From contig CM049313.1 of the NCBI GenBank assembly GCA_026874595.1, positions 39,150,659 to 39,214,658 of the forward strand: a DNA stretch of 64,000 bases, read 5' to 3'. Position numbers and translations under genes: made by a program. Source of the DNA: Sipunculus nudus (Eukaryota; Annelida; Sipuncula; Golfingiida; Sipunculidae). The first letter of the stretch is position 1; the number at the start of each line of letters is the position of its first letter. This document shows, piece after piece, positions 24,199-36,862 of this stretch. Under the pieces are notes generated by a model, which was not told where the DNA came from, did not search any database, and saw only the letters and a program-made list of their open reading frames with translations.

Positions 24199-26816
24199 TT
24201 TCTATGTGGACATGTGCATGGGACTTAATGAACATTTAACTAAAACACTTTTTAAACTGAGAATTCATTGAAGAGTATTTCAAAGTAGTCCGAGTAATAT
24301 GATGAATTTTTCCAAAAGAGTTTGCAGGGAACAGTAATTTTAAACTTGGTCAAGTAAAAATACTTACAACATATAGCTGTGTCAACAGCAGCCTATATAT
24401 ACCCATTCAGTGGTATTTTGATACGGCACCTATACATTAGACGATCGACGTCATCTGCATGAATGTCCGCGGTGGGATCGGCGCTGTTAGTTTTGTGCAA
24501 TTGATCGCGCCATTGCACGTTTATTTCTAATGGTGGAGAGGAGTAAGCAAACGGTTTTAAGACGAAATATTTGCAGACATCATAATGTTTCAAGAGATAA
24601 CACCACAGTTCATGTATATTTAACATACCTCCTATGTGAAAAAGTTCCTTTTACCTGTACCGATTTTCAGCTGTGAACAATGCTGTATAAACGATGCTTT
24701 TTATGACCGGTCATACCACTTAAAGTCCTTGCATTGTTGACAGTCACTGAAATCTGAGTGTCCTTAATTTAGCGGCAACTTGTTCATCTGTATATACAGC
24801 TCTTACCATGCCCCATATTGATTTCGCTCATACTTATTCAGCAAGTATCTGATGTCATGCTTTAATTCATGGTAAATAAAACAGTTCATCGCTTATTTGT
24901 TCTTATTTGCCCATGACACCTTCTCTATACTAAGCCTAACCCCAACGGAATATATACATGTGCATGTATATATCTCCAGACAATATTAACTATAGGCGTT
25001 CCTAATACTATATGGGACGGTATATATCTATATACGATCTTCACATCGACAGACGAGGAAAAACTCAGAGGAGAATCATGTTTGTTTATGCGCATGCAGG
25101 GAATCTGCCGTTCTGTCAGAATAAGAAGTCAGACCACCTTGTTTATAAGCATTGTTATTTTAACGTCAGACTTGAGGTGCAATACTATACATAAAAACAG
25201 ACTTGCGGTCTGCCATTTATGATCCGATCAACCTGCCCTCAGGAAGCCCTGGTTAAGGTGGCTTTGATGTGTGTCATCTGCGGTATCCAGCTATTGTATG
25301 CAGTCCCATTACCCGTATTTCCGGACGTAATATTATATAGTATGTTATTCCTTTTAAGTATCATCATATGGCGTGATTTATTATATATTAGATACGCGAG
25401 GACTCTAAATATTATCTAAATCGAACAGGGATTAAGATAATGCTATGATGAATGTTGAGGAGTGTTACATATTACGCCAACAAAGTTAGAAGTTTTGTGT
25501 TCACAGCTTTCTTTCCACTGTCTTAGCATCTGCCGGTTTATTCCTTTACAGTATATACATCCAGAAATTCTAAATAAATTCAAATGAAAGGATTGTTGAA
25601 GAGATGGTCATGCATTAGCCATGGAACAATTGGATAACAGGATCCAGGTGCTGGCGGATGTATGCGCTTCTTTAATGCGCTCTAGCCAAGTAATGCAATA
25701 ATGAAAATTGTGTTTAAACAAGATTACATGGAAGGAGTATTAACTCCGTGGACTCCGTAGTTTAGGTAAAATCGACTTGCTGTTAGCCTTTTGGATGTTA
25801 GGAGTTAACCCTAAAAAGTAACGCATGATTATGAGTTTCGTACCGGTTTTCCCATATACTTGTGCATTTGAAAAATATGTATAAATTCTACTAGCACTCG
25901 ATCCCAGGACATGTTCACCTGTGCCATGGTGTTGAGCCCCCTCCTGTATCAGTATATTTTTTATATGTATATTTTGTCCATCCATCCCCACCCCCGCATG
26001 CGGGAGAGACAATTTTTTTTTCAATTAAGTTAATGTAATATCAAATAGTTGTAGATCGTGTCATATCTACTTGCTCAAAACCATCCTGTTCAATTCAATA
26101 AATAATGCCCATCGAAGTACACCTTACTTAGCGGAACATGAAATATAAGTATATATGCGAAACCTATTGCTGTTTTTTTCAATTTACGATACATTACAAT
26201 TTTTCTATATGTATACGCTGTTGATACTTAAAATATGACAAAGAATTACGAAAGTCTGTATATATAGCCCAAATCCTTGTATAGATTGTAAACGACGGCA
26301 TGGTTCACACGTACATACCATGCAGGTTGTGTGGGAAGATGGCGTACTTGTAAGTTTCAACTGGTAAAGATTCGTATATATATTACAGTCTGTAGGGGTG
26401 GTCCATATAACTACTACATACAGATCAAGTAAAAAATTCTATAAACACACTGTGTAAAGTGTCAAATTTTGAAGATGACTTTTGTCGATTTTTAAGTCTT
26501 TTTCCATTTACATGTGGAACTCTAACTCGGTCAGTTTTCATGATAAATCAATAAAACTTGCATTTTCCACCAGGTTTTCAGGGTCAGTCTTTCAAATGAA
26601 ACTGTTACCAGCGATGTTGAGACACCCCTTATACCATATCTAGGGGTAATTCCCACACTCTTTTCCCACAATCACTAACGTAAAATGGACATGCATGTTC
26701 TATCATTTTAGGTTTGACAAGGCCTACCAATGCTCAATATGATTTTGTAATTTTGATATGTCGCAGACTTGTCCCAACCTAACATAAAACCACCAATTAA
26801 CAAAATTTAGCATTTG
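24199..26816. other. no gene seen
   Basis: AT-rich unique sequence with only short ORFs lacking any recognisable motif. Confidence 0.5.
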
Positions 26817-26844
26817 GTTTTTTTTTTTTTTTGGGGGGGGGGGG
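26817..26844. repeat. T run followed by G run
   Basis: About 16 T directly followed by about 12 G. It lies just upstream of the CT/CA microsatellite and the pseudogene. Confidence 0.9.
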
Positions 26845-26917
26845 AGGGAGGAGTTAGGGGTACTTACATTGACAAGTCATTACATTGACCTGTCTACTCA
26901 CTCTCTGCCCCCTCCTC

Positions 26918-27052
26918 CCACTCACTCTCTCTCTCTCTCTCTCGCACACGCACACTCACACGCACACTCTCTCCCTCTCTCTCTCTCTCTCTCACAAACA
27001 CACTCGCACACACACACGTTGTGGTGTCACACACCCTCTCTCTCTCACACAC
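26918..27052. repeat. compound CT/CA microsatellite
   Basis: Blocks of (CT)n and (CA)n alternate up to the point where homology of the pseudogene begins. The repeat may be an insertion target or a product of mispairing at the element border. ORFs through it (SLSLSH-type repeats) are artefacts. Confidence 0.93.
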
Positions 27053-27058
27053 GAAAAT

Positions 27059-30000
27059 AGACCGTAAACGAAAAAGTGATGAAAGGATTTACTATGTGAA
27101 GACGGATACATTCGTTCAAACCTTATTGGCTCATTGCAAAACAAGAGGGGATGAGTGGGCCATTGCTGTTCAAGGCTGTATCGAATATTTTGGTGGTGAT
27201 CTTCATGCGGCAGACAGTGTTTACCACCAGTCATGTAACGTCAACTTTCGTACAATGCGGGGCATTCCAAGACATGTCATTTGAATCTGCCAAACGACAA
27301 AAAAGTGGAAGACCAAAGGACAGCGATCAGGATGAGGCATTTGAAAGGATTTGTGTATTCCTGGAGGAAAACGATGAGGAACAGCTAACGATATCGGACC
27401 TTGTTGCTAAAATGGAAGAATACTTGCAAAACAGTAAATCAACGGCGTATGGAAATCAGTACCTCAAGGAAAAGCTGATAAAACGATATGGAAACTCTAT
27501 TTTCGTGACCGAAGGCCGTAGTTGTGTCAAAAATATTGTGACCTTTAGGGAAAAAACCTGTGACATTCTTCGTTATTACTACAATTCACCTCGGGATGAC
27601 GACGAGGAAGCTCAGAAACGAGCAATTCTTCAAACTGCAGCAAAACTCCTCAAAGTTGACATCAAGACGACAGTTGCGCCAATGGAGGATACGTATCCAA
27701 CTCCAGCTGAACTGAAACTTGCCACAGCATTAGATTTTATCCCTGCAGGTTTGCGATTCTTCTTGCACCATCTGTTTGTTGGGAAGGATACGTCCAGAAA
27801 GGTTGCTGGCATCGGACAGGCTGTTGTTCAAGCAGTGCGTCCAAGAGCTGTACTTGTGCCTTTACAGCTTGGTCTCGCGGTGCAAATGCACCACTTGTAT
27901 AGGTCACGATTCTTGATCTATAGTCTTTCAACCATGGGGTTTGCTTTATCATACCCTGAGGTACAAAGATTTGAAGTAAATGCGGCATGTTCCCTTGCTC
28001 CGGATGTGTTGGGCAGTGACATAGACATTCATAATCGATCCCTGTTATTTGCCGGAGACAACGTGGATCATAACATTATAACGTTGGATTGAAAGGGTAC
28101 CTTTCATGGGATGGGAATGATAGCGGCTATCACGCCAGGGAAGCAAGTCAGTCATGGCATACAAAGACAAAAAATGGCTGACTTGAAACTTGTCGAACTG
28201 GCGAAGATTAATATCTTAGATAACCGCAACATAAAGTATGTCAACCGTAACATTGAATTTCAGTCCCTACGATACGCATCTGATGTCTGTGATCGCAAAG
28301 TGGACATTTGCTGGGAAATGTCCTTTTTATTCAACCAGAGTACTCCCGGTTGGCAAGGCATGATGCACCTGCTACATGAGGAGTGTGAGTATCCGGGAAA
28401 ATCTTCGGTGCAGTTTCTCCCAATGATTGACATGAACCCAGGAGACAAAACCTGTATCCTGTCCACCCTGGATTACCTATGCAGTCTTTCGTCCAAACAC
28501 AACATGCCAACTATCATTAATTTCGATCAACCGCTATTTTGAAAGGCGTCTGAAATTACGAACGCTGTTCCAGATGATAGTCAAATCAGGAATGTGATAC
28601 TATTGCTTGGCAGCTTTCATACCTTCATGAATGTGTTGGGCGCTATTGGGACTTTGATGGATGGCAGTGGACCCAAGGAGATCATGGAGACAGTGTATGG
28701 TGAAAATGCCATCGTACACATGATGAGTGGAAAGGCAGTGCAACGAACGTTTCATGGCCACCTGCAGGTGGATCAGTGTCTTACACGTCAGATCGTTGCC
28801 AAAATTGTGGAGGGTGACCCTGGTTTTCAAGACCAAGTATAGGAACTTGAGAGACTGTAAATGCTGACAGAGACTGGCAAATGTGACTTAGAATCATTGT
28901 TGGAGTCAGATTCCGTTCGTAGGATTCACAACACTCTGACTCTGAAAAAGGATGAACTAGCAAGGACCTCCAAAACCAGCAAACTGTGGATTAACTATCA
29001 GCACATGCTAGGTATTGCCAGGGCACTTGTTGCAGCTGATCGAATTGGGTCTTGGGAGATGCATCTCAGTGCCATCTCAGCTTGCCTGCCGATATTCGCG
29101 GCCGTTGGCCATCCAAATTATCTAAAGTCGGCACGTCTTTATCTCCAGAAAATGTGTGCGTTGAAGGATGACAGCCATGAAGTACATCAGAAGTTCCAGT
29201 CTGGGTTTCACGTAATCCGGCGCAGCAGCCAATACTGGGCTGGCCTTGGCTCCGATCTCGTGATCGAGCAAACACTAATGCGTTCACTAAAAAGCCAAGG
29301 GGGGCTGACGCGAGGAAGTGGGATGTCTGAGCACCAGAGAAATGTTTGGGCCATGTCTTCCACTGTGTCATCCGCTTACAACCTTGTCATGCAAGAACTT
29401 TTTACGAGAAGTTACACAACAGGTGAACAACATAAAGAGTTGTCCGCCTCTTGGGTGAGCAGAGATGAGGCAGACTTTGGTAAAATCGCAGAAAAAACTA
29501 GACAGTTTTACACCATTTACAGCTGATGAATCGTTACGCAACATTATCACAGGGATTAATGCCAATGAGGACGTCAATGTTCAGGACCTTTTCGAAATCG
29601 GAAAAGACGTACAGAAGATGGACGAAAAAATCGGTTTTCTCCTACTCCCACAAAAGAATTTTGAAGGTGAAGACTCTAGCATCCAGCAAGAATGTGAAAG
29701 TTTCTGAAGATCGTAGCATTGACCCAGCGCTCCTATTTCAGAGATTTCTAGTAGTCTCACAGACGGGTGATCTTCGGCTAGAGGATGTCATGTCCCATGA
29801 ACTCTGTCTTTATCCCATGTCTTTGTTCGAAGGAAAGAACATCTTGCGTCAAGCAGACAAACCGCAGCTGGCAGAAGCTCTCAGAAACTATGTTAAAACC
29901 AAATAAGAAAATGCTGTGACACAAACGGTTCCAGTCACACAGCACAATGTACTAGATGGAGGATCTCTTCTTCACCGCTTGAAATGGACGGAGGGGAGCA

Positions 30001-30795
30001 CCTACAGTTCGATTGCAGACAGGTAAGCCTCATTCTGTGTCGAACACTATGGCAGAGCGACTGTCCTGTTTGATGGATATGAGAATGGACCAAGTATAAA
30101 AGACTGTACTCATCAGCGGCGAACTCGAAAGCTAAATACAAACAAGGTGAACATTACTGAGGTGACAAAATTTGTTGGGAAAAAGGATGACTTCTTGTCG
30201 AATGAGTCAAACAAGCAAGCACTGATCCAGCTGATCATGGAACGAATGCGACAGAACGACTGTGACGTTATCCAAGCAGAAGGAGATGCCGACGTTGAGA
30301 TCGCAAAGGCAGCCATTGATATGTCTGCTTCCAGACCGACCTACCTTAATGGAGAAGACACAGATCTTCTTGTTCTCTTGCTCCACCATGCAGAGGTCTA
30401 CAAATGTAAAGCAATATATTTTCGCTCGGACAAGGCGAAATCATACGTCTATAATATCAAGGTCATCAAGCAGGTGCTTGGTGGAGCAGTTTGTAATGAC
30501 CTACTGTTTCTGCATGCCTGTACTGGATGCGACTTGGTGTCCAGGATATTCGGAATTGGAAAGAAGTTAGGGTTCCAACGAATCATCAAGAAAGAAAAAG
30601 CCATGAAAGATTGTTCAAGAGCATTCTCTCTACCAAAGCAAAGTCAGGATGTTGTCGAAATCAGTGGTTGTAAGGCAATGGTAGCATTGTTCAATGCATC
30701 TCAGAATCACTCCCTGGCATCTATCAGATACAATATGCTTTGCAAGAAGGTTGCGAGAGCTAAAATGTTTGTCACGCCTGACAGATATAGAAGGG
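27059..30795 (+). pseudogene. broken intronless gene with C-terminal PIN/FEN-like nuclease domain (repetitive marine-invertebrate family)
   Basis: One protein can be followed across the interval in blocks. They begin near DRKRKSDERIYYVKTDTF, include a helical, acidic region (EENDEEQLTISDLVAKMEEY) and a conserved central block (VGKDTSRKVAGIGQAVVQ, then GDNVDHNIITLD), and end in a PIN/FEN-like domain. That domain has DGYENGPSIKD near 30074, EGDADVEIAKAA near 30280, GEDTDLLVLLLHH near 30352 and GCDLVSRIFGIGKK near 30527. The spaced acidic residues and the final GIGKK helix-turn motif fit a FEN/XPG-type nuclease fold. From general knowledge, near-identical multi-copy proteins without assigned function occur in molluscs, cnidarians and lancelets. 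The copy has at least three frame changes (about 27270-27285, about 29491-29497 in an A run, about 29690) and six in-frame stops (28090, 28540, 28840, 28858, 29904, 30024). It stops being recognisable after about 30795, probably a 3' truncation. No introns are seen. Confidence 0.8.
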
Positions 30796-30809
30796 GTATA
30801 TATGATTAA
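30147..30809 (+). pseudogene. longest open remnant: PIN/FEN-like nuclease domain
   Basis: This is the C-terminal open part of the pseudogene above, about 220 codons from the GTG at 30147, which is only the first possible start after the stop at 30024 and not a genuine start. The candidate metal-binding acidic residues are GDAD (about codons 46-49), EDTD (about 70-73) and GCD (about 128-130). The last recognisable residues are near FVTPDRYRRG. Downstream sequence (30.81-31.5 kb) is AT-rich and unrelated. Confidence 0.75.
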
Positions 30810-31528
30810 ATAAAAATATACAAGAACTCAATCACAAATACGAATTCGAATCAGGACATTTTGTAAAAATCAGGGCTATTCCAATGAAGACGCTGATCTA
30901 AAAACTAAAATACTTTACACCATTGCGTGACCATTAAAGAAGGCATTAGAATTTGGAAGCTGATAGTGCGCTTGGGCGAGGCTGGTACAATAGGTTCTCT
31001 CTTTGGTTATTGCTTCTGAAAAAATACCAAAAAGGGCCATCACACAAGCATGTGTTAAAAAAGTATTATCTACATTTTTTCAAGGAGAGTAATAGGGTGA
31101 TTGATAAACCGGAAATATTTTTAACTAAATTATCTAAACGTTCGTTCTTGACCTACATGGACCATCATTGTAAAGCGTGAGAAAGAAACGTCCCAACATC
31201 AACAATGTGTTAAAGAATTATGTATACACACAAAAGCTCCATTTATTGAACCTTCATAAGTTTTGTAAATTTCATACCATTCTGGCTGTTTTTGATCTAT
31301 ATAAACATATCTTTTACAAATTATCCAGATATGGTAAGTGCTATAATAAAATGAAGTAAACAATTATTATTATTAATTTAGAGGTTCACACATTTTCGTG
31401 ATCCTGCCTGCATGTTGTGAAGGATCAGAAACCTGTTGCAACAAGATTAAACTATATAGGCGTATATTATAAGGTCATTAGCATGCCTTTTAAAATAATC
31501 GCCTCCGACAGGAAGGTATGTGTTCATC

Positions 31529-31562
<34 letters not shown>

Positions 31563-31652
31563 CACAGCGTAACTCACGCAATCTAAACGGAATATCATGA
31601 AAGTTTCAGGGCATTTCAGGAATAGACCAATGCAGAACTGAATATATTTGTA
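30810..31652. other. no gene seen; (GT)n microsatellite
   Basis: AT-rich sequence with short chance ORFs. A pure GT run sits at about 31531-31560. Confidence 0.6.
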
Positions 31653-32593
31653 TCCCCAGACAAAGCCGGGGGATACTATGTTTTCATACTGGTCCCGCCG
31701 CCGCCGCATATAAATCTTGTTGGCGCGATAACTCAAAAAAATATTTCATGGATCTTTACCAAACTTGGTATATATATAGGTATGGGTAAGAGGACGACGC
31801 CCATTCAAATGAGGTCATGACCTTGACTAGGAGAGTGTCCTTGACCTTAATTGGTCCAATTTTGGGGAAAATCACACAAATTCTTAATATTTCAAGGAAT
31901 CTTGCATGGATTGATCCCAAAATCAAGTTGATGGAAGATCATGGACAGGGTTGTCATGTTCCAGAAACTGGTGGCGCCACCTATTATTCTTTACTTGTTT
32001 TCGTGCCGTTTAATACCCCAAAAATTACCACATGACAGTACTATGAGCATTATAAGTAAAAAAACTAATGGACAGATTACTTTTATATTATGTATATACA
32101 TAGATATAGGTTATTGGATGATGTTTATTTAGATTGGGATCATGACCTCTCCTATGAGAGTGGCCTTGACCTTGAATATTGCCATATATGGTGAAAATCA
32201 CACAAAATCATTAATATCTCAATAAAGGATGCATTGGTTGGTCCAAAAATCAACTTGACTGAAGATCCTGGATAGTGTTATCATGTACCGGAAACTGGTA
32301 GCGCCACCTGTTATTCTTTTACTTGTTTTCGTGCCGTTTATTACCCCATCATTGCAACTTAACAGTACTGTGAGCATTATAAGTCAAAAACTAATGGACA
32401 GATTTCTTTTATATTATGCATATACATAGACATGGGTTAGGGGACGATGTATAATGAAATTTGGGTCATGACCTTTTCTATGAGTGTGGTCTGATATTAA
32501 TTGTTGCTGAAGATGAGGGACCTATTTTTAAAGGGGGGGGGGGATTAATTGTCTGGGGATACTATGGCACCTGCGGTGCCAAGAAATATCTAG
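31653..32593 (+). mobile_element. non-autonomous Helitron-like element, short copy
   Basis: Same 5' start (TCCCCAGACAAAG after a host A), GCC microsatellite, ~320-bp internal repeats, internal inverted 12-mer (TGTCTGGGGATA, 32550-32561), 3' hairpin (GGCACC-TGC-GGTGCC, 32566-32580) and CTAG end before T as the copy at 21878. It is 941 bp long and lacks the ~288-bp array. It holds about two and a third units of the ~320-bp repeat, with unit starts near 31780, 32105 and 32420. No coding capacity. Confidence 0.72.
31812..31823. promoter_or_regulatory. palindromic AGGTCATGACCT, second copy
   Basis: Identical to 22045-22056 and at the same relative position inside the element. Confidence 0.4.
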
Positions 32594-33994
32594 TTTGGTG
32601 TGGATCTAGCAAATGACAGGCTCCAGGAACGTCATCACGAAATATTCACAAATGTATAGATTCACTTATGCACGAATGAACCGGAGAATATGGGCCGAAT
32701 GGTGACAGGCTCCCCCACACAAAAGGGTTCATCTCTATAGATGATGTAGCTAGATTTCTCGTAACATCGTCACGGTTGTGACGCCATAATGGTTACCATG
32801 GTGACACACAGATGCCGATTGACTGAAGTTACCCACATGAAGTAACTTTATTGCGACAACCCCTGTCTTAAATCCCTTTTCACTTTCAACCCCTCCTCTA
32901 TTATTTTGCGGTATACCCCGATATTACGAATTGCGACTTGTGAATTCAGGCATTTTAGTCTGTACGCAAAATGGCAGCCCCCCCCCCCCCCCCAAGAGCT
33001 CGTTTAAGCTCGTTTAACCTCACCACTGGAAGCTTCAGGAGTGTAAAATCACTTAGTTTAACGACACTTGAAATAGACTTTCCACCACGCAATGCCGTCT
33101 TCAAGCGATAGACAAAACAAGTGCGGTGTATATAACCGCGCCTCATATCTTACCATTTGTATTCCGCTTGGTGAGCTTTGGGAGTTTGTTCGTCTATTTT
33201 GGTCGAGTAGCTGCGTATCATTATCTTGACGGCTGAGATTTTCTCTTGAATTACTAAAAATTTATAACATCGCACCTTGCACTCGAGACATTTATACCTT
33301 TGGCATTACATTTACAGTTTCTCTCTCATGCATGCACCAAGGGTTGAATACAAAAAGAAATTTCATTCGACTTGGTGAAAATATTGTAAAGACTGTTTAT
33401 ATCATATACAGATGTGCATATTACAGTCATGTAGAGTCCAGAAGTGCGCGCTGACGGTCCTCACTACCCCGCCCCCCCCCGCCCCCCCCCCATAGCGGCC
33501 CAAATGCCACAAAAGTGACATGCTTTGTTCTTTCAGCCGTGAGATCAGGTCGGAAGGTTGGTCCCGCTTGATTGCTCAAATCCAGTCCGACCAAAGTTAA
33601 GTCGACAAAATATCCAATATTCCCTACAATTGTGCATGCATGAAAGCGATGCTTATATCGCCGCTCATCTTTTAAATGTTACGGTACGCTATATACAATT
33701 CTTGATGAAAGAGTAGTAGTATCATGCAGCTTAAATAGTTTCTCATTATATATTTTAGACTGACAAGTAGCATGCAGTCACGTGAGGTTCATACCTTTGC
33801 AATCATAAATGTTGCATCTGATCATTAAACTCGTGCACCTCAGTCCGGTTATATTCCTCGCATCATAAACCGTATTTTACAAAACTATTTTGTAAAAGAA
33901 ATAAAAGTAACAGCCTGATATGATGTTGGCTCATATTTGTGACGTTTGTAAATATTGAAGTTGTCAAACTATAATAAAGATTATATCTCTGAAA

Positions 33995-34107
33995 CAGGCG
34001 CGGATCCAGCTGGAAGTTTAGTCATCAAGTGATAAAGAGGTTAAAGATAATTTTTATGCATGACACCCGTTGACCCCTCCCTGCGAAAAATCCTGGATCC
34101 GTGCCTG
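33995..34107. mobile_element. short inverted-end element, GGATCC family, copy B
   Basis: CAGGCGCGGATCCAG at the left is mirrored by CTGGATCCGTGCCTG at the right: 113 bp, no ORF. Flanks CTCTGAAA and CTCTAAAC share some bases but give no exact duplication. Confidence 0.62.
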
Positions 34108-35335
34108 CTCTAAACATAACATTTACAAAAATATACATGTATATATAAACATATAAACCATAAAAGACATATTTTTGCAGAACCATGCAAACATTCTTTT
34201 TCCAAACGGTATATGTACATGCACGTAATATGTATGGTCGATCTACCCGGACGCGATGAGCTTTCATCTTTTCGATTACAGATCTGACCTAAACATCCTT
34301 TGTAGCTTTAACGACTTAGTTTTGACTCCCTTGACTGAAGAATTAAGGAGGTACGTGTTATATAAAGGTAATAGCGCGTGATGGGTCTGTTTGCTCGATA
34401 CAGCGCAAAGGTGGCGGAGTTGTCGAAATTAAAAAGTTTTATAATTACTGGGAGAAAACCAGGAGGTCGAGAAGACAGACATGAAGGGTATAATTTGTCA
34501 CAGGCCGTGTACCGGAGGCGTCATATAATTATTTCTCATTCGTGCACGGCCGGTACATAAATCAAGTACGGCGGACGCAGTGTGAAATGGGGCGTGATGG
34601 AAAATATGGTCACAAGTAAGATTGGTCCCGATTTTGGATCCGCTCTCCAACCTAACCGTATGCTCGCCAGCTGTTCACCAAGCCCCCTAATTGTCAGTGG
34701 CATCCATAATATCCCGGGCCATTTAAGTTGTTGTATTGCGGGTAACAATGCGTTTTTACCATAAACTGGCTTTATGGTTTCAGGTGATAGTTTTTCCTAG
34801 AACGTACAGTCATAAGATTAATTTTTATTAGGGTTTTAGGCTGATTAAGCGTGAGAGCCTGCATGCATACCTCCTGTAGAAGATACATGATGTAAATATA
34901 GGAGAAACAAAGAAAACACGCACATCCACAAACTCAGCCATCATACTAGTCATTGGCCTCCTTAATTATTATAGCGAAAGTAGTGAGTATACTTAGTCCT
35001 CTAATTTTTATTGCATCATCCAAGCAATTATTTAAATCTATTTTTCATCGTAATTTGGAACGGGGTATGTACTAGAGCTTATATTACGACAAATGATGGT
35101 TACAAATGACTACAGGTAAAGGCTGGGTTTATATCAACCACAATTTAAGTCTCATCCGACTTCACACATTGGCTTCCTGGTCTTTTGAGCCTGTTCATTC
35201 TGTTCATAGCTTGTCTCGACTCCGTGGACTCGAGCATACAACAACCAGTCATAACATGCAGGCGCTAGGTTATATGTACTGCATTTAGACCTGCTGCCCA
35301 TGACCAGTACCCATTAACTTCTAGGTATAGAGAGC

Positions 35336-35450
35336 GCACTCGTGTGGTTAAGACTTTGGCTATAGGAGTCTCAGCACTGATGGTTATCAGGATGGGACGC
35401 GAACCCATAACCTTGTGGTCACAACTCCAGCGGACTAACCGATGAAATAG
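35336..35450. mobile_element. possible tRNA-derived SINE fragment
   Basis: GTGGTTAAGACTTTGGCTA resembles a serine/leucine-type A-box region, and GGGACGCGAACCC about 50 bp on resembles a weak B box. It does not fold into a complete tRNA, so a SINE head is more likely than a gene. Confidence 0.3.
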
Positions 35451-35901
35451 ATGAAGTTTGACCAGTCCCTAACATGCTATTGATTCCATGCATGTTTCGC
35501 AAAATCCACAGAAAGGCTGTTGTTATTAACAATATAAATCTTTCATTTATCCCATCTTTCAAATCAATATGCACACAGAGGTATAATACGACAGAGGGGT
35601 CGTAAGAGGGGCATGGTCTTCATTGCCATTGAGTTTCCATTAGTCAGTTTGAAAACGTGCACTTGTTGTAATTGATAAATCTTTATTATTTTTTTTGTAA
35701 TGGAGATTTACGTTTGATACAGATGGTTTACATATATCACAGATTTCTTAAAGGGAAGTGAACAAAATGGCAGGACATACCGCAGCGTTTTGTTTGATCG
35801 TTAGTCATGGTTATATAGCTTCCACTTTCGCCGATCAAGACCTGTATCTTCATTACTATAATGGTTAATCAAAAGCAGAAATTAGAATAAAATTAATTCG
35901 G

Positions 35902-36116
35902 CAGAAGCGGATCCAGGGGGGGGGGGGTGGTCCAGGGGGTCCGGACCCCCCCCCCCCCCCTTTCATCAGAAACGTTATTTTTAAGGACTTCAGACAAAAT
36001 TTTGCGGCTTGGACCCCCCCCTTTCCCAGACCTGAGGACCTTTTTTTAGGGTTTTCTTTAGTCCTCCTGGGTTGGACCCCCCCCCCCTTTTTTCCTAAAT
36101 CCTGGATCCGCCCCTG
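35902..36116. mobile_element. short inverted-end element, GGATCC family, copy C
   Basis: It begins CAGAAGCGGATCCAGG and ends CCTGGATCCGCCCCTG, with exact 5-bp direct repeats TTCGG on both sides (35897-35901 and 36117-36121), consistent with transposase-mediated insertion. The interior is dominated by G runs on the left and C runs on the right plus GGACC-rich sequence, so the whole 215 bp can fold back. No ORF. Confidence 0.75.
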
Positions 36117-36482
36117 TTCGGTGGTACTGCATGTTTGAATAACAGCCTCGTATTACAAAACTTTAAAATACATTCTACCTAATTTCTAATTTCAAATTTA
36201 AATTAAAAAACAAACTGTTAAATGCTGTATAAGTGGTTTGTGGCTTAATACTTTGTTGCATCAGAATAAAATGCAATGACCAGTGGTGTCGGATTAAGTG
36301 TATCAATTCTAGGCAAGAGACTTTCTAATTGTGAAACCAAATGCCGTATGAAAGGTACTTCACTTGAAGACCCAAATCCCATAGAGGTTTTAGACTTAAC
36401 GCAAGCTATTCATTTAATTTTTCTGAAGAAATTATGGTGAGATATATATAAATATATAAATTTATGAAGTGTTGTAAGTCTT

Positions 36483-36862
36483 TGTTGAGAAGAGTTCTTA
36501 TAACGCCTCTGTGACGGAGGCATGAACTTGTTTATCTGTCAGTAAACACGGTTCATGCGCCAATGTTTACAAACAAAAAGGGACCTATTGTGGCTGGTTG
36601 CATATTTACGGGATATGAAAGATCACTATATAGTTATAAAACGCCCTTTGGAAAACTCTGGTTCTTCTGACTTGCCTATAGTTACCCTTGTTGAATGTGT
36701 TTTGATTATTTTGCCCCCCCCCCGACTATTATAAACATAAATACAAACAAAACAAACAGCCGGTGTGCCATTGGATTGGTGTTTTCTCACCTGTCTTTTT
36801 TAAAAGGTCCAAGTGATTATCTTTAACAGACGTCAGATATCGGAATAGGCCCCTTTAATGTC
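36483..36862 (+). repeat. dispersed repeat, copy 2 (partner at 10.76 kb)
   Basis: Same-orientation relative of 10756-11150, with the shared landmarks listed there. This copy has an extra C run at about 36713-36722 and small deletions. Confidence 0.7.

Noticed and set aside
26869-27067. SLSLSH/HTHTH-rich ORFs
   Set aside because: Direct translations of the CT/CA microsatellite.
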